DNA of 64,000 nucleotides, taken from contig BCIO01000001.1 in assembly GCA_001599975.1 (NCBI GenBank), positions 1,736,001-1,800,000 of the forward strand, given 5' to 3'. Numbering within the stretch: the first letter of the stretch is position 1; each line of letters starts with the position of its first letter. A program made the position numbers and the translations under genes. This document shows positions 1 through 9,850 of this stretch, one piece after another. The stretch comes from Cystobasidiopsis lactophilus (Eukaryota > Basidiomycota > Agaricostilbomycetes > Agaricostilbales > Chionosphaeraceae). The notes beneath the pieces were generated by a model. It had not been told where the DNA came from and did not search any database. It saw only the letters and a list, made by a program, of their open reading frames with translations.

Positions 1-52
1 CACAGCCGCGAACAGTCAATCACCTTTGACTGAGCGTTCACAGGCCAAAGGC

Positions 53-1146
53 TTACAATGCTGCCAGAGAGTCGGGCGGCGGCATTACGTCTTGCTTGTA
101 CAAAATGGGCGAGTCGCCTGTGCTCCACGGCGGCGTAGCATTGTCAGCCACGCCAGACAGAGACGACGCGGACATGGAGCGTTGCCGGCCTGGTGACGTG
201 CCCGTCGGCGTCGTGAAGTTGCGCGTTTGCTGCACTCGCCTTTTGGCGCTGGTGGGTGTCAGTCCAGTGACGGCTCTAGTTCTAGGCTGGGACAAGGGAG
301 TGGAGGGAGAGCGAGAGATGTTGGTGTGACCGCTGTTGGTGGATTTGTTGAGCGACGTTGCATGCGAGCTGGCGGAGCGGTTCAGATGGCTATTGGAGGA
401 GTCTGGCGTCTGCGGCAAGCCCTTGGTTTTGCGCTTGGTGGGCGTGGAATGCGGTGTCGACCGGTCGGGGGTTGGAAAGGTCAATAGGTTGACGTTCACG
501 CCCGGCGGGATCCTGTGCTTCTTCAGGCTTGACGACCTGGTCATCCTTTGATGCCCAGACCCGTTGCTGTGCTCAGTCAGCGAGCCAAAGCTGGCGTCCC
601 TGGAACGGCCCAAGCTCCCCTCCTGCTCGCTGTCACTCGTGTCCGTGTTCGTGTTCGCCCTCTTGCGCGCGGGAATTCTGCTCTTGGAAGGCGACCTGGG
701 TGTCTGGTTGGTGAGCGAGGGCGAGAGCTCGTGCGAGTGGCTATCGAGCGAGCTACTCGAGTCGTTCCTGCGTATGGCAAATGGCGACGGACTGGCGTAG
801 TCCCGCTGCCGAGCTGCCCGTTCCCTTGACGATAGCAGCTCATCCGCCACCGGGAGCCTGCAAAGACCATGCGCCAAACAGTCAACGCCTTGTTCACCAC
901 CGCGAGCCCAAATAAGGAAGCCACGAACGTTACAAGGTCTTCAATGGAATCCTCCAGCCCATTCTCCTCCACAGCAATCTTGCGCGACGACGGCAGCCGC
1001 TGGTTGAACAGGCTGGGGCCAGCTGCTGCCGACATGAGCCCAGTGGACGGGCGCCGTGGCGGGGGCGCTAGAAGAGTGGTCGCTCCGTTGCTCGTGTAGA
1101 GTGGCTGCAGGCGGCTGGTGCTGGGTTGCCTCTGGATGGCGGCCAT
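53..1146 (-). CDS. Hypothetical serine-rich basic protein
   Basis: I do not recognise this protein. The ATG at 1146 opens a frame containing a short hydrophobic helix with the core LVTFVASLFGLAVVNK, which could be an amphipathic or membrane-contact segment. The frame then switches to a second one that is open to the TAA at 53. The second part is dominated by Ser, Thr, Pro, Arg and Lys, with many SPxK/R and TPxR sites typical of disordered, phosphorylated proteins. The switch lies near 865-960 and implies an intron. The acceptor is probably the CAG at about 857, but several GT donors fit and I could not fix the junction. The gene is divergent from the thioesterase gene, with about 340 bp between their starts. 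Both exons have coding-like composition; the function is unknown. Confidence 0.5.
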
Positions 1147-1484
1147 TTGGACATTGAGGGTGCTAGTTCAGGTGCAAGCCGATGCAGCGCCAGAAAAAAC
1201 AAGAGGCCAGGCGGCGCAAAGGGGTCAGTGCGCTGCCTCCGTCGTCGACCTCGGCATGAAGCATCTCTCTCCCAACCCACGACCTTCTTTTGCTGGTGTT
1301 TTAGTTCCTGGATCTCAGACCTTCTCTGGAACTGCCCCTGATGACAGTGAGGCCCCTAGCGCCGCCATTTTCTCTGCGTTTCGGCGGCTGCTCAAACACG
1401 CCCTCAGGCCTGCAAGAGGTTTGTCGCCCAAGTCTACCGCGACTTTGTCCGCATGAGTTGGTCTTTGGATTGCATCTGTCTGCC
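1147..1484. promoter_or_regulatory. Divergent intergenic region
   Basis: This is a 338-bp stretch between the serine-rich gene (minus strand) and the hotdog thioesterase (plus strand). It should hold both promoters. Open frames on both strands read through parts of it but match nothing recognisable. An extra 5' exon of the thioesterase is possible here, because the chosen ATG gives an N-terminus longer than usual for the family. Confidence 0.4.
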
Positions 1485-2633
1485 ATGATAAAAAAGATGT
1501 GCCGAAACTACTGCTGCTCAGATGGCCATGAAGCGGTCTGCCTGCCCAACCTCCGCGTTCTGGACGCCCACCCATCTGGACGTGTGACCGTGTCTGTCAA
1601 AGTCGAGCCGAGGAACACGAACAGGTTGAATGTCTTGCATGGGGGTGAGTCTGCTTTACCTTCTGGGGTCGAAGATCTGGGGTGGAGCCGCTGAACCTCG
1701 GATCTGCCACTGGACAGCGGTGATTGTGCGGCTTGCCGTCCGTCTGCTTCTCTGGCCAACCTGAATGTTGCTCTTCAGTGCTCTCTTGTGGACACGGTTG
1801 GCAGCTTGGCACTAAGTGCCAAAGGAATGTGGTCAGTGATTGGTTCAGTGGCGCAAAACTAGCCAAGCTAATCCCATCATGCAGGCTCACTGGAGTGTGC
1901 GTGTCTTAACAAACATGGCATGAACAAAGGCCTAAGCGAGAGAACGCACCTCAGGAGCACCGACATCTCCGTGTCGTGGGACCTCTTCTCTTGCCGTCTC
2001 TCCTTGAGCCAACCTGACATGTTGAGGCTCCAGCTTCATTCGCGGCACCCAAATTGGAGGTGCGTAGAACCCCAATCGAGCAGTTGGCATGCGAGTATTG
2101 ATGCCAATGCGCCAGATTCAATACGATGTGAAGGGGCAAGCGTGTTCCCATTCAGCGCGTCGTTTAATGAAGTTCCAACATGTCGCTGGTTGCTGCAGTC
2201 CGTTCTAAATCAAGGCAAGACGCTGGCTTTCACGCGCATCGACATCTTCTCCGAGTCGTCCAACAAGCTCATCGCTTCGGGTGAGGGACCCTTTGCTTTC
2301 GTTGGTGGTGTTCGCGCTCTTCTGGCTGTTCTGGCGACAAATTTCTGCTTTGCCGAGGTGCTGGTCGGATCGCTCTCGATTGTTGACTCATTTCTCCAAA
2401 CAAGCATCAACCACACGTTCCTCAAAAAATTTTGGCCGGCTCGGTGCCTTCCGAAAGATGTGTCTGTTGGAGTTGCATGCTAAAATTGGCTGGTCTGGCT
2501 TGGCCCTTCTCCCTCCGCAGGCACGCACACCAAGCATGTCGAAGCGGCCCTCAAGAACGCGACGGGGCGAAATGTCAAGTTCGATGCTGCAGGAGAGAAC
2601 GTAGTCGAGGGCACCATGCGCGATGAACCTTAA
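1485..2633 (+). CDS. Hotdog-fold acyl-CoA thioesterase (PaaI/ACOT13-like)
   Basis: This is a 4HBT hotdog thioesterase, expected to hydrolyse acyl-CoA esters, possibly in mitochondria. Spliced landmarks follow family order: NRLNVLHG, then AVICSLVDTVGSLALSAKG, then TGVSTDISVS, then SVLNQGKTLAFTRIDIF, and a tail starting GTHTKHVE. My exons are 1485-1644, 1718-1725, 1779-1831, 1885-1896, 1955-1975, 2034-2059, 2116-2141, 2199-2280 and 2521-2633. They sum to 501 nt, in phase throughout, giving 166 residues. Five internal exons are only 8, 12, 21, 26 and 26 nt, all with GT-AG borders. The family is usually about 140-160 residues, so the N-terminus at 1485 may be too long or may miss an upstream exon. 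Family identity is strong. The microexons are inferred from phase and from family match. Confidence 0.8.
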
Positions 2634-3204
2634 CTGGTGAGCGCATGATGAAGCGTTGTGGGCTGCTTGACCGAATAATCTCATCGAAGGGCAGGCTCTG
2701 TCACTTTGCGCTTCGGGATTTTTTTTCAAAGCAATAGTTAGACTATATCATTATTATACATCGCGGATAAGGAGCGAGAGTGAGATCATGCCATCGAGCT
2801 CATTGCCCAGCCTGATCTAACGGGACAAGCTAACCACAGTACTTCAGAGAACGTTCCTCTACATGATCATGATGCTGGACAAATATGTAGCTCTCCTCGC
2901 CACCCTCGCACTGTCCGGCATCCCGTCACGGTGACCACTCAGCTTGCTGCTGAACGCTCTTGGCGGAGGTTTTTTTAGCAGCCCGGTGTCGCGTGAAATG
3001 TGTCGGGCGCAAGCGGGTTGGCTCAACGCCAAAAATACGGGCCTGGATCGCCGCAAGAAGTGCGTGGCGGCTAGCGAGCGGTCAAATGACCCCCCAAGCT
3101 GACCCCCCAGAACGTTTTCGTTGAAATTTGTCCAGAGCTTCAATCCGAGTTCTGCTCTCTCTTTCTCTCTTCCCACCACCACACTTCCCTTTCTTCTCTT
3201 CAAG
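2634..3204 (+). promoter_or_regulatory. PHO84 upstream region
   Basis: This 571-bp stretch lies between the thioesterase stop and the phosphate transporter start. No gene is visible. The last 55 bases before the ATG form a C/T-rich leader with repeated TCTCTT blocks, a common feature of strongly transcribed fungal genes. I saw no clean CACGTG (Pho4-type) site by eye. Confidence 0.5.
3087..3108 (+). repeat. Direct repeat TGACCCCCC upstream of PHO84
   Basis: Two copies of TGACCCCCC start at 3087 and 3100, about one helical turn apart and 97-118 bp before the transporter ATG. The tight spacing and C-rich core resemble a binding site for a C2H2 zinc-finger regulator. This is an observation only; no factor can be named from sequence. 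Confidence 0.4.
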
Positions 3205-5434
3205 ATGGTCTACGACGCCTACTCGGAAGCCAACTTGGCCGACTACGAGCAGCAGAACAAGCGCAGATGGATGGTGCGCTGCTTCTTGTTGACTTTTGGA
3301 ATTGCGGAGTCGTCGCTAACTTGCTGTGCTCCTCCGCCCCTCAGGTCACTTGGGAAGAAGCCAAGCTCCTCTTCATTGCCTCCACTGGCTTCTTCAGTGA
3401 GTCCTGCCGCCGCCGTTCGACGAACGTGCTCTGACCGCACTATCACCGCGTTAATCAGTCGACGCTTATGATCTCTTCGTATGTTCACTCTGCCTGCTTT
3501 CCCTGCTTGCAGACACAGTTCCTGACATGCTCCAAACAGACCATCAACATTGGTTAGCTTGCTATCTGCCGCAGGGCAAAGTTTAAGTTGCTGATCGCTC
3601 GCTTCCCGCTTTGCAGTCGCTGTCGTGCGTTATGCCCTCTGTTCGCTGCTTTGGCTGTCTGACATGCCTCCCATATGCAGATGCTCAACTACGAGTACTT
3701 CGGCAAACTCTCCGGCTCCATCTCCGCTGTCGTCCTCAAGGGTGGTGTTTTGAAGTGAGTGGCTTTGTCCGCCTTTTGGGGTCGCGTGGGCCATGTGCTA
3801 ATTTCAAATGGTCCTCCAGAGCCTCTGCCAACATCGGCTGTGTGATTGGTCAGGTCTCTTTCGGTCTGATGGGCGATGTCTTCGGCCGCAAGGCTGTTTG
3901 TGCGTCCCGTTTCTTTCCCTTCGTCTCGCCATGCGCTGACTCAGAAGTCCTACAGACGGCAAGGAGCTCATCGTCGCCATGATCGGTGTCATAATGATCA
4001 TCTCCGCCCCCAACCAAATTGGTGGCAAGAATGTCATCACCTGGATCACCGTCTGGCGTATCTTCATGGGTATCGGCATTGGTGGTGACTACCCCATGTC
4101 GGCCGCCGTCGTCTCCGACCGCGCTGCTCTTCCCCGCCGTGGTCTCATGCTTTCCTTCATCTTCTCCATGCAAGGCTGGGGTACCTTGTGAGCTTCGTCT
4201 TCTTTGCGCCGGCTCGGTTCGCCGCTCACATTGTTTCAAAGGGTCGGCGCCATCATGGCCATCATCCTCCTCGCCATCTTCCAGACCTCCATCCAGACCC
4301 ACGGTCACTACGGCCACTTCGATGCCGTCTGGCGCCTGCTCACCGGCATCATTCTGGTCCCTTGCTTGGGCACCCTCTACCAGCGTTTGACCATGCCCGA
4401 GTCCGCCAAGATGAAGGGCGTCCAGGCTCTTCGTGACGACCCCACCCTCCTCGCCAAGGGCACCGTCTCTGGCTTGCCCCACAACCTCGGCGAGAAGGTC
4501 GACAGCGAGGATCTCCAAAAGGTCACCACTCAGGAATACAACGATGGCGTTGGTGCTGCGCTCAAGGGCGGTGTTGCTGCCAAGACCATGCAAGGCAAGG
4601 CTCAGGCGTGGAAGGATGCCCGCGAGTACTTCTCCGAGTGGCGCCACGCCAAGACCCTCATCGGCACTGCGATGACCTGGTTCTTGGTCGACATCACCTT
4701 CTACGGCATCAAGTGAGTATTCCTGTGCACTTGCCAGACTTGGGGGTCAGCTTCTCACATCTTTCTCCCCTCACAGCTTGAACCAGTCCATCGTCATCTC
4801 TTCGCTCGGCCTCGCCTCCTCCAAGGAGCCCTGGGAGTTCATCTGGCAGCAAGCCAAGGCCACCCTCATCGTCACCGCCGCTGGTTTCTTGCCCGGCTAC
4901 TACTTCACCATGGTGACCATCGAGGCACTCGGCCGCCGCCCCATCCAGTTCTTCGGCTTCATCTTGGAGGCCCTTTTCCTCGGCATCCTCGCCGGTGACT
5001 TCTCCAGCTTGTCCCACCACAAGGGCGGCTTCATCGCTTGCTTCACCTTCCTCCAGCTCTTCTTCAACTTCGGCGCCAACGCCACCACCTTCATCATCCC
5101 CGCCGAGGTCTACCCCACCCGTGTCCGCGGTTTCGCCCACGGCTTCTCCGCTGCCTGCGGCAAGTGCGGTGCCATCATCTCTTCGCTCGGTTTTGCCACC
5201 GCCCAATCGCACATTGGCACTGCCAACGTCCTCTGGATCTGTAAGCTCGCTTCCACTCTCCCTTTCTTAGAATTGTTGACTCATCCTTTGTGCTTCTACT
5301 CAGTCTTCGGCATCTCCTTCGCCGGCGCTGCCTTCACCCTCCTCCTGCCCGAGACCTCCGGCCTTGACGCCGATGTCGTTGACCTCGAGGAGCGCCAAGC
5401 CGCTGCAGGCTACGGCAAGACACAGATTGTGTAA
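3205..5434 (+). CDS. PHO84: High-affinity phosphate:H+ symporter (PHO84 family)
   Basis: This is a plasma-membrane phosphate transporter of the major facilitator superfamily. The start MVYDAYSEANLADYEQQN lies just after a pyrimidine-rich leader. The central GIGIGGDYPMSAAVVSD motif is the family signature and carries the Asp equivalent to yeast Pho84 D178. The C-terminal half has TFIIPAEVYPTRVRGFAHG followed by SAACGKCGA, whose Lys matches the Pho84 substrate-site Lys. A charged cytosolic loop separates the two six-helix halves. The N-terminal half is split by many short introns (for example near 3275-3345, 3395-3460 and 3900-3960), with smaller numbers later (about 4713-4776 and 5240-5303). 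It ends GKTQIV and stop. The family call is very safe; individual exon edges near the 5' end are less so. Confidence 0.93.
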
Positions 5435-5704
5435 AAGGGGTGCATTGTCATGCGAATTTGTTGGATTCATAGGTGCATATGGGACTAATTTTGTGCTCGG
5501 CTAGACCGCTCTTTCAAGAGTAGACACACTTTCCTTAATTGTTGCATTTCATTTCGATGCAAATGATCAAATTGTTTGAGTGCCACGACATTGAGCCGAC
5601 TATGGTACCGCGAACATGACTTGAGAGGTGACTTGCCTCCTCCGAGCTCAGCAGTGCGAGCGCGAACTTTTGGCCTCCGCCGTCGAACTCGCCTTTCGTG
5701 TCCC

Positions 5705-7850
5705 ATGGGCGCCGGCGGCTCTCGACATGCTCAACAGAGCGAAGATGGGCCCAAAGATCTATATGAGAGTACGCTTTCGAAGACTTTGCCACCGCGGCAG
5801 GGTCACCTGCTGATTTCATGCGAAAAGTCTTGGGGGTCGAAGTCAGCGCTACCGGCGACGAAATCAAGAAGGCGTACGCTTTCAAAAGTTCTCACATAGA
5901 CTAAGCTCAAGCATATGGGTGGCGGATTGCAGGTTCAGAAAGCTCGCACTGAAAGAACACCCCGACAAGAATCCTGGCGACGAAGCTGCCACCAAAAGAT
6001 TTGTTCTGTGCGTTGCCTTCGTTTATAGCCTGTTCTTAGTTCTGAAAGAGGTGCAAAAGAATACAACAAGCGTATGAAGTTGTGAGTCTAGAGGGCTTAG
6101 AAGGGTTTAACAGGCGAACTCAAGAGGCCCCAGCTGTCGGACGACACCGAACGAGCTTGGTACGACAACCACAGAGAAGAGCTTCTTCGTGGTGGACCAG
6201 TGCAGGAAGATGCCGACGTCGACGTCAAGGCCGCCAAGTCGCAGGCTCGAGCCCCCAACCTCTCATCCCGACAGCTCATGCGCTTCTTCGATGCCCGGCT
6301 ATGGAAGGCTTTCGATGACTCTGACAAGGTATTCAGCTCCTCCCTTCAATATACGCTTAGATTCTAAGCAATCACAGGGCTTCTACGCTATTTACCGAGA
6401 CCTATTTGACCTGGTGGTCAAAGACGAGACTCTCGCAGCCGAAGCAGCCAACACTCGACCTGTTCTCTACCCATCCTTTGGCGACTCTGGTTCTTCTTAC
6501 GAAAAAGAGGTCAACGGGGTCCCACCGCTCAAACATTTCTATGCCGTATTCGCGAGCAACTTCACCTCCTGCAAGCCGTTTTCGTCATTTGACGAGTACC
6601 GGCTTTCCGATGCCCCTGATAGGCGTTACAGAAGGTAACTGTTACCGACTGGTCTGGTGTACAGCGGACAGTGCGTTGATAACCTTGTCCACAGAGCGAT
6701 GGAGAAGGAGAATCAGCGAGCTCGCGATGAGGCTCGCAAGGAGTACAACGACGCAGTCAGAGTGGGTCCATTTCTTTTTAACACACTTCAGTGCTGAATC
6801 TAGTCGGCACTCACAGTCCTTAGCCTCATTCTTGAAAAAGCGTGACCCGCGCTTTCTGAACTCGACCTCTGCGGACCCAGTGAAGGCCAAAGCTCTCGAA
6901 GCGGACCGCCTCAAGAATGATCTACGACAAGCAGCCATGGAGCGGGCCCAGCGGCGTGAGCAAGAAGCCGCCCAATTCTCAGAGCAGCATTGGCAGCGGG
7001 TCGACGCCCCTTTGGAAGCCGAGTCGGAAGAGGAAGATGCGGCGGAAGAAGACGAAGAGGAGGAGCTACCTATGGACGACTTTTACTGCCCGGCGTGCGA
7101 GAAGGGCTTTCAGAGCCAGGGCGCTTGGACCAACCATGAGCGGTCGAAGAAGCATTTGAAGTTGGTGGCAAAGTGAGCTCTTTGTCCAGCCACAGATGAA
7201 CTCATCTGAGAAATGACGATTCACAGGCTTAGAAGACAGCTGCTCCTAGACGAGGACGACGACTCGGTTGTGGACAGCTCCTCCGGATTCGCCACTCCTG
7301 CCCAACCCGTCGAAGATGACGAGCCGGAACCTGCACCTCCAGTTTCCGAAGAATTCCTCCAGTCAGACCCTCTGTCAGCCACTGAAGACGAGCAGCCGGA
7401 GAGCGAGGACGAGCCAGCGCAGCAGCACAAGTCGAGCTCAAAACGGCGCGGGCGGCGGAAAGCGACCTCCCCAGCTCCTTTAGACGACCTTACACTAGAA
7501 GATGCCGATGATCAGCCTGCGCCTATTCCAGCTCCAGAAGATGACCAGCCACAGCAGCTGACCAAGCGAGAGAAGCGGCGGGCGAAAGAAGCAGCGAAGA
7601 AAGCTGCCACGTCGTCCAATGGACTTTTACCTCAAGTTTCAACAGTGGTTGGTTCCCTTTCTACCTTTCATAGGTTTTAAAGAGGTCTCATGCCTGTTTG
7701 GTTTGGCTCTGGCAGAGCTGTAATGTGTGTTCGCTGGATTTCCCCTCCCGCACCCAGCTGTTCTCCCACATCAAAGACACCGGCCACGCTCTAGCGGCTC
7801 CAGGTCGAGGATCGGGTAAAGTGGGCAAGCAAAAGGGCAGCAAGAAGTAG
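5705..7850 (+). CDS. JJJ1: J-domain co-chaperone JJJ1/DNAJC21
   Basis: This is a type III Hsp40 that stimulates Hsp70 on late cytosolic 60S pre-ribosomes, where it helps recycle export factors with Rei1-type proteins. The ATG at 5705 starts MGAGGSRHAQQ. Spliced exons give YEILGVEVSATGDEIKKAF and the catalytic HPD in KEHPDKNPGD. After the J domain comes the DNAJC21-type region with the FYAIYRDLF and YEKEVNGVPPLKHFYA blocks. A charged helical stretch follows, then a first C2H2 finger (FYCPACEKGFQSQGAWTNH, about 7080-7160). A long acidic Ser/Pro linker leads to a second C2H2 finger (CNVCSLDFPSRTQLFSHIKD). The basic tail GKQKGSKK ends at 7850. Two fingers plus the J domain are diagnostic for Jjj1 rather than other J proteins. 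The gene converges on the methyltransferase with 68 bp between stops. Confidence 0.92.
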
Positions 7851-7918
7851 CGCTCTCTCCTTGTATTCATTAAGCCACAGTTCTATTTCCAGCATTTCTA
7901 TGAGTCTCTGGGAGCTGC

Positions 7919-9139
7919 CTATTTGCGCTTGAACAGAAGCAGTGACAAAGGCCAATAAGTCTCGATCTCTGCCTTGTCGTCCCTGGGCAACCCCTTGCTC
8001 TCCAGCTCCTGCACGAACGCGTCGATCGCTCCTGAGCCTTGATGTTGTTCCTCGTACGCAATCGCCGCTATTTATCGTCCCCGCAGCTCAATATCTCAAA
8101 CGATATAGAATAAGGGGGAGGAACACACCTGAGAAAGTGTGAAAGTAACCCTTCAAGTCGCCCACGGTCCACTGCTTCTTGATGATCACCGGATGCAACT
8201 TGTCCACTGCGCCAAGTGGCAAAGTGGTCATTTTAGGGTCGTATGCTGAACTTGAGCACTGGTTGAACTTGTAACGCTGAAAATTGGTCCAGGGCGAAGA
8301 TGGCGAGTCGAGGTCGGAGGGTAGAGGGAGCAGGTCGTATTCGCTGTCGACTATGGTTCGGCCTGGTTCCCAGTATTTTGCTGTGTGGCCCACCGGACAG
8401 AATCAGATTCGAGGGGAAGAGTCTCAGAGTGTGGTGGGCCTCACCTAGCTTGTCCACCACGAAATCAAAGATGACCGGCGTCAACTTGGGGTGTTGAGGT
8501 AGATAGAACACTCCATATCCCTGTTCGCTCTCGTTGCTCAAAGATGCACAATGGCAAAAAGGTAAGAGCCAGACGAACCCAAAAGGCCAGCGTGCCACCC
8601 GGCCTCAAGGCCTTGGCAAAGATCGGATAGGTGAGCTCGTGCTGGAACCAATGTGCTGCTTGTCCTGTTCTCTCTCTATCTCTCAGACTGCTGCACGCGG
8701 GCAGAATCTAAGAATAGGCAAAGGTCCGAACCAGCAGTGATCAAATCCAACGAGGACTCTTTAACGATAGCGTTCGCGAGCAAGTCTTCGGCTTTGGCGA
8801 CTTTGAAAGCTGCGTTCGGTAGGCTAGGGGAGAGCCAGGAACTCGCTTTGTCCACCATGGTCTTGGACGGGTCGACTCCGAGGATAGACTTGAACAAGCC
8901 GGGCTGGGCGTCGGTTAAGGCTTGGACTACTTGTCCTGGCTTTGTTGCACACTTTGAGACACATCCAAGGGCAGAGGCAGCAGGGAAGGGAAGTTCACGC
9001 CACAGCCAATATCAAGCGCGGAAGAGCCAGGTTTGAGCGCGGCATACTCGAGCACGGAGTCGATCAAAGGCTTGGGGTAAGTGGGCCGCTTGGAGAGATA
9101 CGCAGCAGCGTCGAAAGTGGAGGAAGTCCAGCGCGACAT
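7919..9139 (-). CDS. SAM-dependent methyltransferase (trans-aconitate/Crg1-like)
   Basis: This is a class I methyltransferase. It starts MSRWTSSTFDAAAYLSKRP, the usual 'F-aa-Y-ar-RP-YP' opening of the trans-aconitate/Crg1-type family. SAM motif I follows (SALDIGCG), then GVDPSKTMVDKA as the acidic ribose-binding region. Later exons give AKAEDLLANA, a YWEPGRTIVDSEYDLLPLP segment and the C-terminal exon IDAFVQELESKGLPRDDKAE, ending LLFKRK at 7919. At least four short introns are implied by frame changes. The gene is divergent from RUB1: the two ATGs are separated by only 68 bp, so they must share a promoter. The substrate cannot be deduced; small carboxylic acids are one family option. Confidence 0.8.
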
Positions 9140-9207
9140 GATGGTCCGAGCGCGACAGGCAAACAATGACTCTTGGATGCAGACGTCCGTGATCCGCGAG
9201 TGACAAG

Positions 9208-9823
9208 ATGCTCAGTGCGTGATGGGCTGCTTCTTAGCACTGCTTCTATGTGTGCTGAGGTCGTCCATTGTCCACAGTCAAAGTCAAGGTGAGCGAGGGC
9301 AGCCTAACCCAAGCAGCTTTGAATGACAAGCTGACTGGTAACGCACACTCACAGACGCTGACTGGCAAAGAAGTGCGTCTCCACTGTCTCCTAGCGTCTA
9401 CTACAAACTGACAACACAAAATAGATCGAGCTGGACGTCGATTCAGACGACAAAGTGCGCGGCTCGCTCCTCCCTCTTGGGTCAATCCCTTGTCCACGGC
9501 ATTGATCCCCTCTGGTCTTCCGCTCACAGATTGACGACGTCAAAGCCAAGATCGAGGAGAAGGAGGGCATCCCTCCACAGCAGCAGAGGCTCATCTTTGG
9601 CGGCAAGCAAATGTGCGTTTGGCTGACTGCCTTCAATTTGGTCAATGCACCCTCGCTCACGCTCACGGGGCGCAGGTCGGACGACAAGACGGCGGCCGAG
9701 TACTCGTTGAAAGGTGGCGATACGATACATTTGGTCCTGGCCTTGAGAGGTGGCTCGTTCGTCGCTCTGCCCATCATCTTCGAGCGCGGCGCCCGAAGCT
9801 CATCGATTTCATACAGGGCGTGA
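9208..9823 (+). CDS. RUB1: Ubiquitin-like modifier NEDD8/Rub1 precursor
   Basis: This is the modifier that is attached to cullins. The spliced product begins MLIKVKTLTGKEIELDVD and contains [19 protein letters not shown], ending the mature form with LVLALRGG at residue 76. Ala72 (LALRGG) is the NEDD8 hallmark; ubiquitin has Arg there. Exons are 9208-9214, 9278-9288, 9355-9372, 9425-9454, 9530-9612 and 9676-9823, so the first four coding exons are 7, 11, 18 and 30 nt. The total is 297 nt (98 residues plus stop) with perfect phase. A 22-residue extension, [22 protein letters not shown], follows the Gly-Gly and would be removed by a processing hydrolase. It is longer than the short tail of most NEDD8 precursors. 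Confidence 0.93.
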
Positions 9824-9850
9824 TCTCCTGGGCTGCATGATTCCACCACT

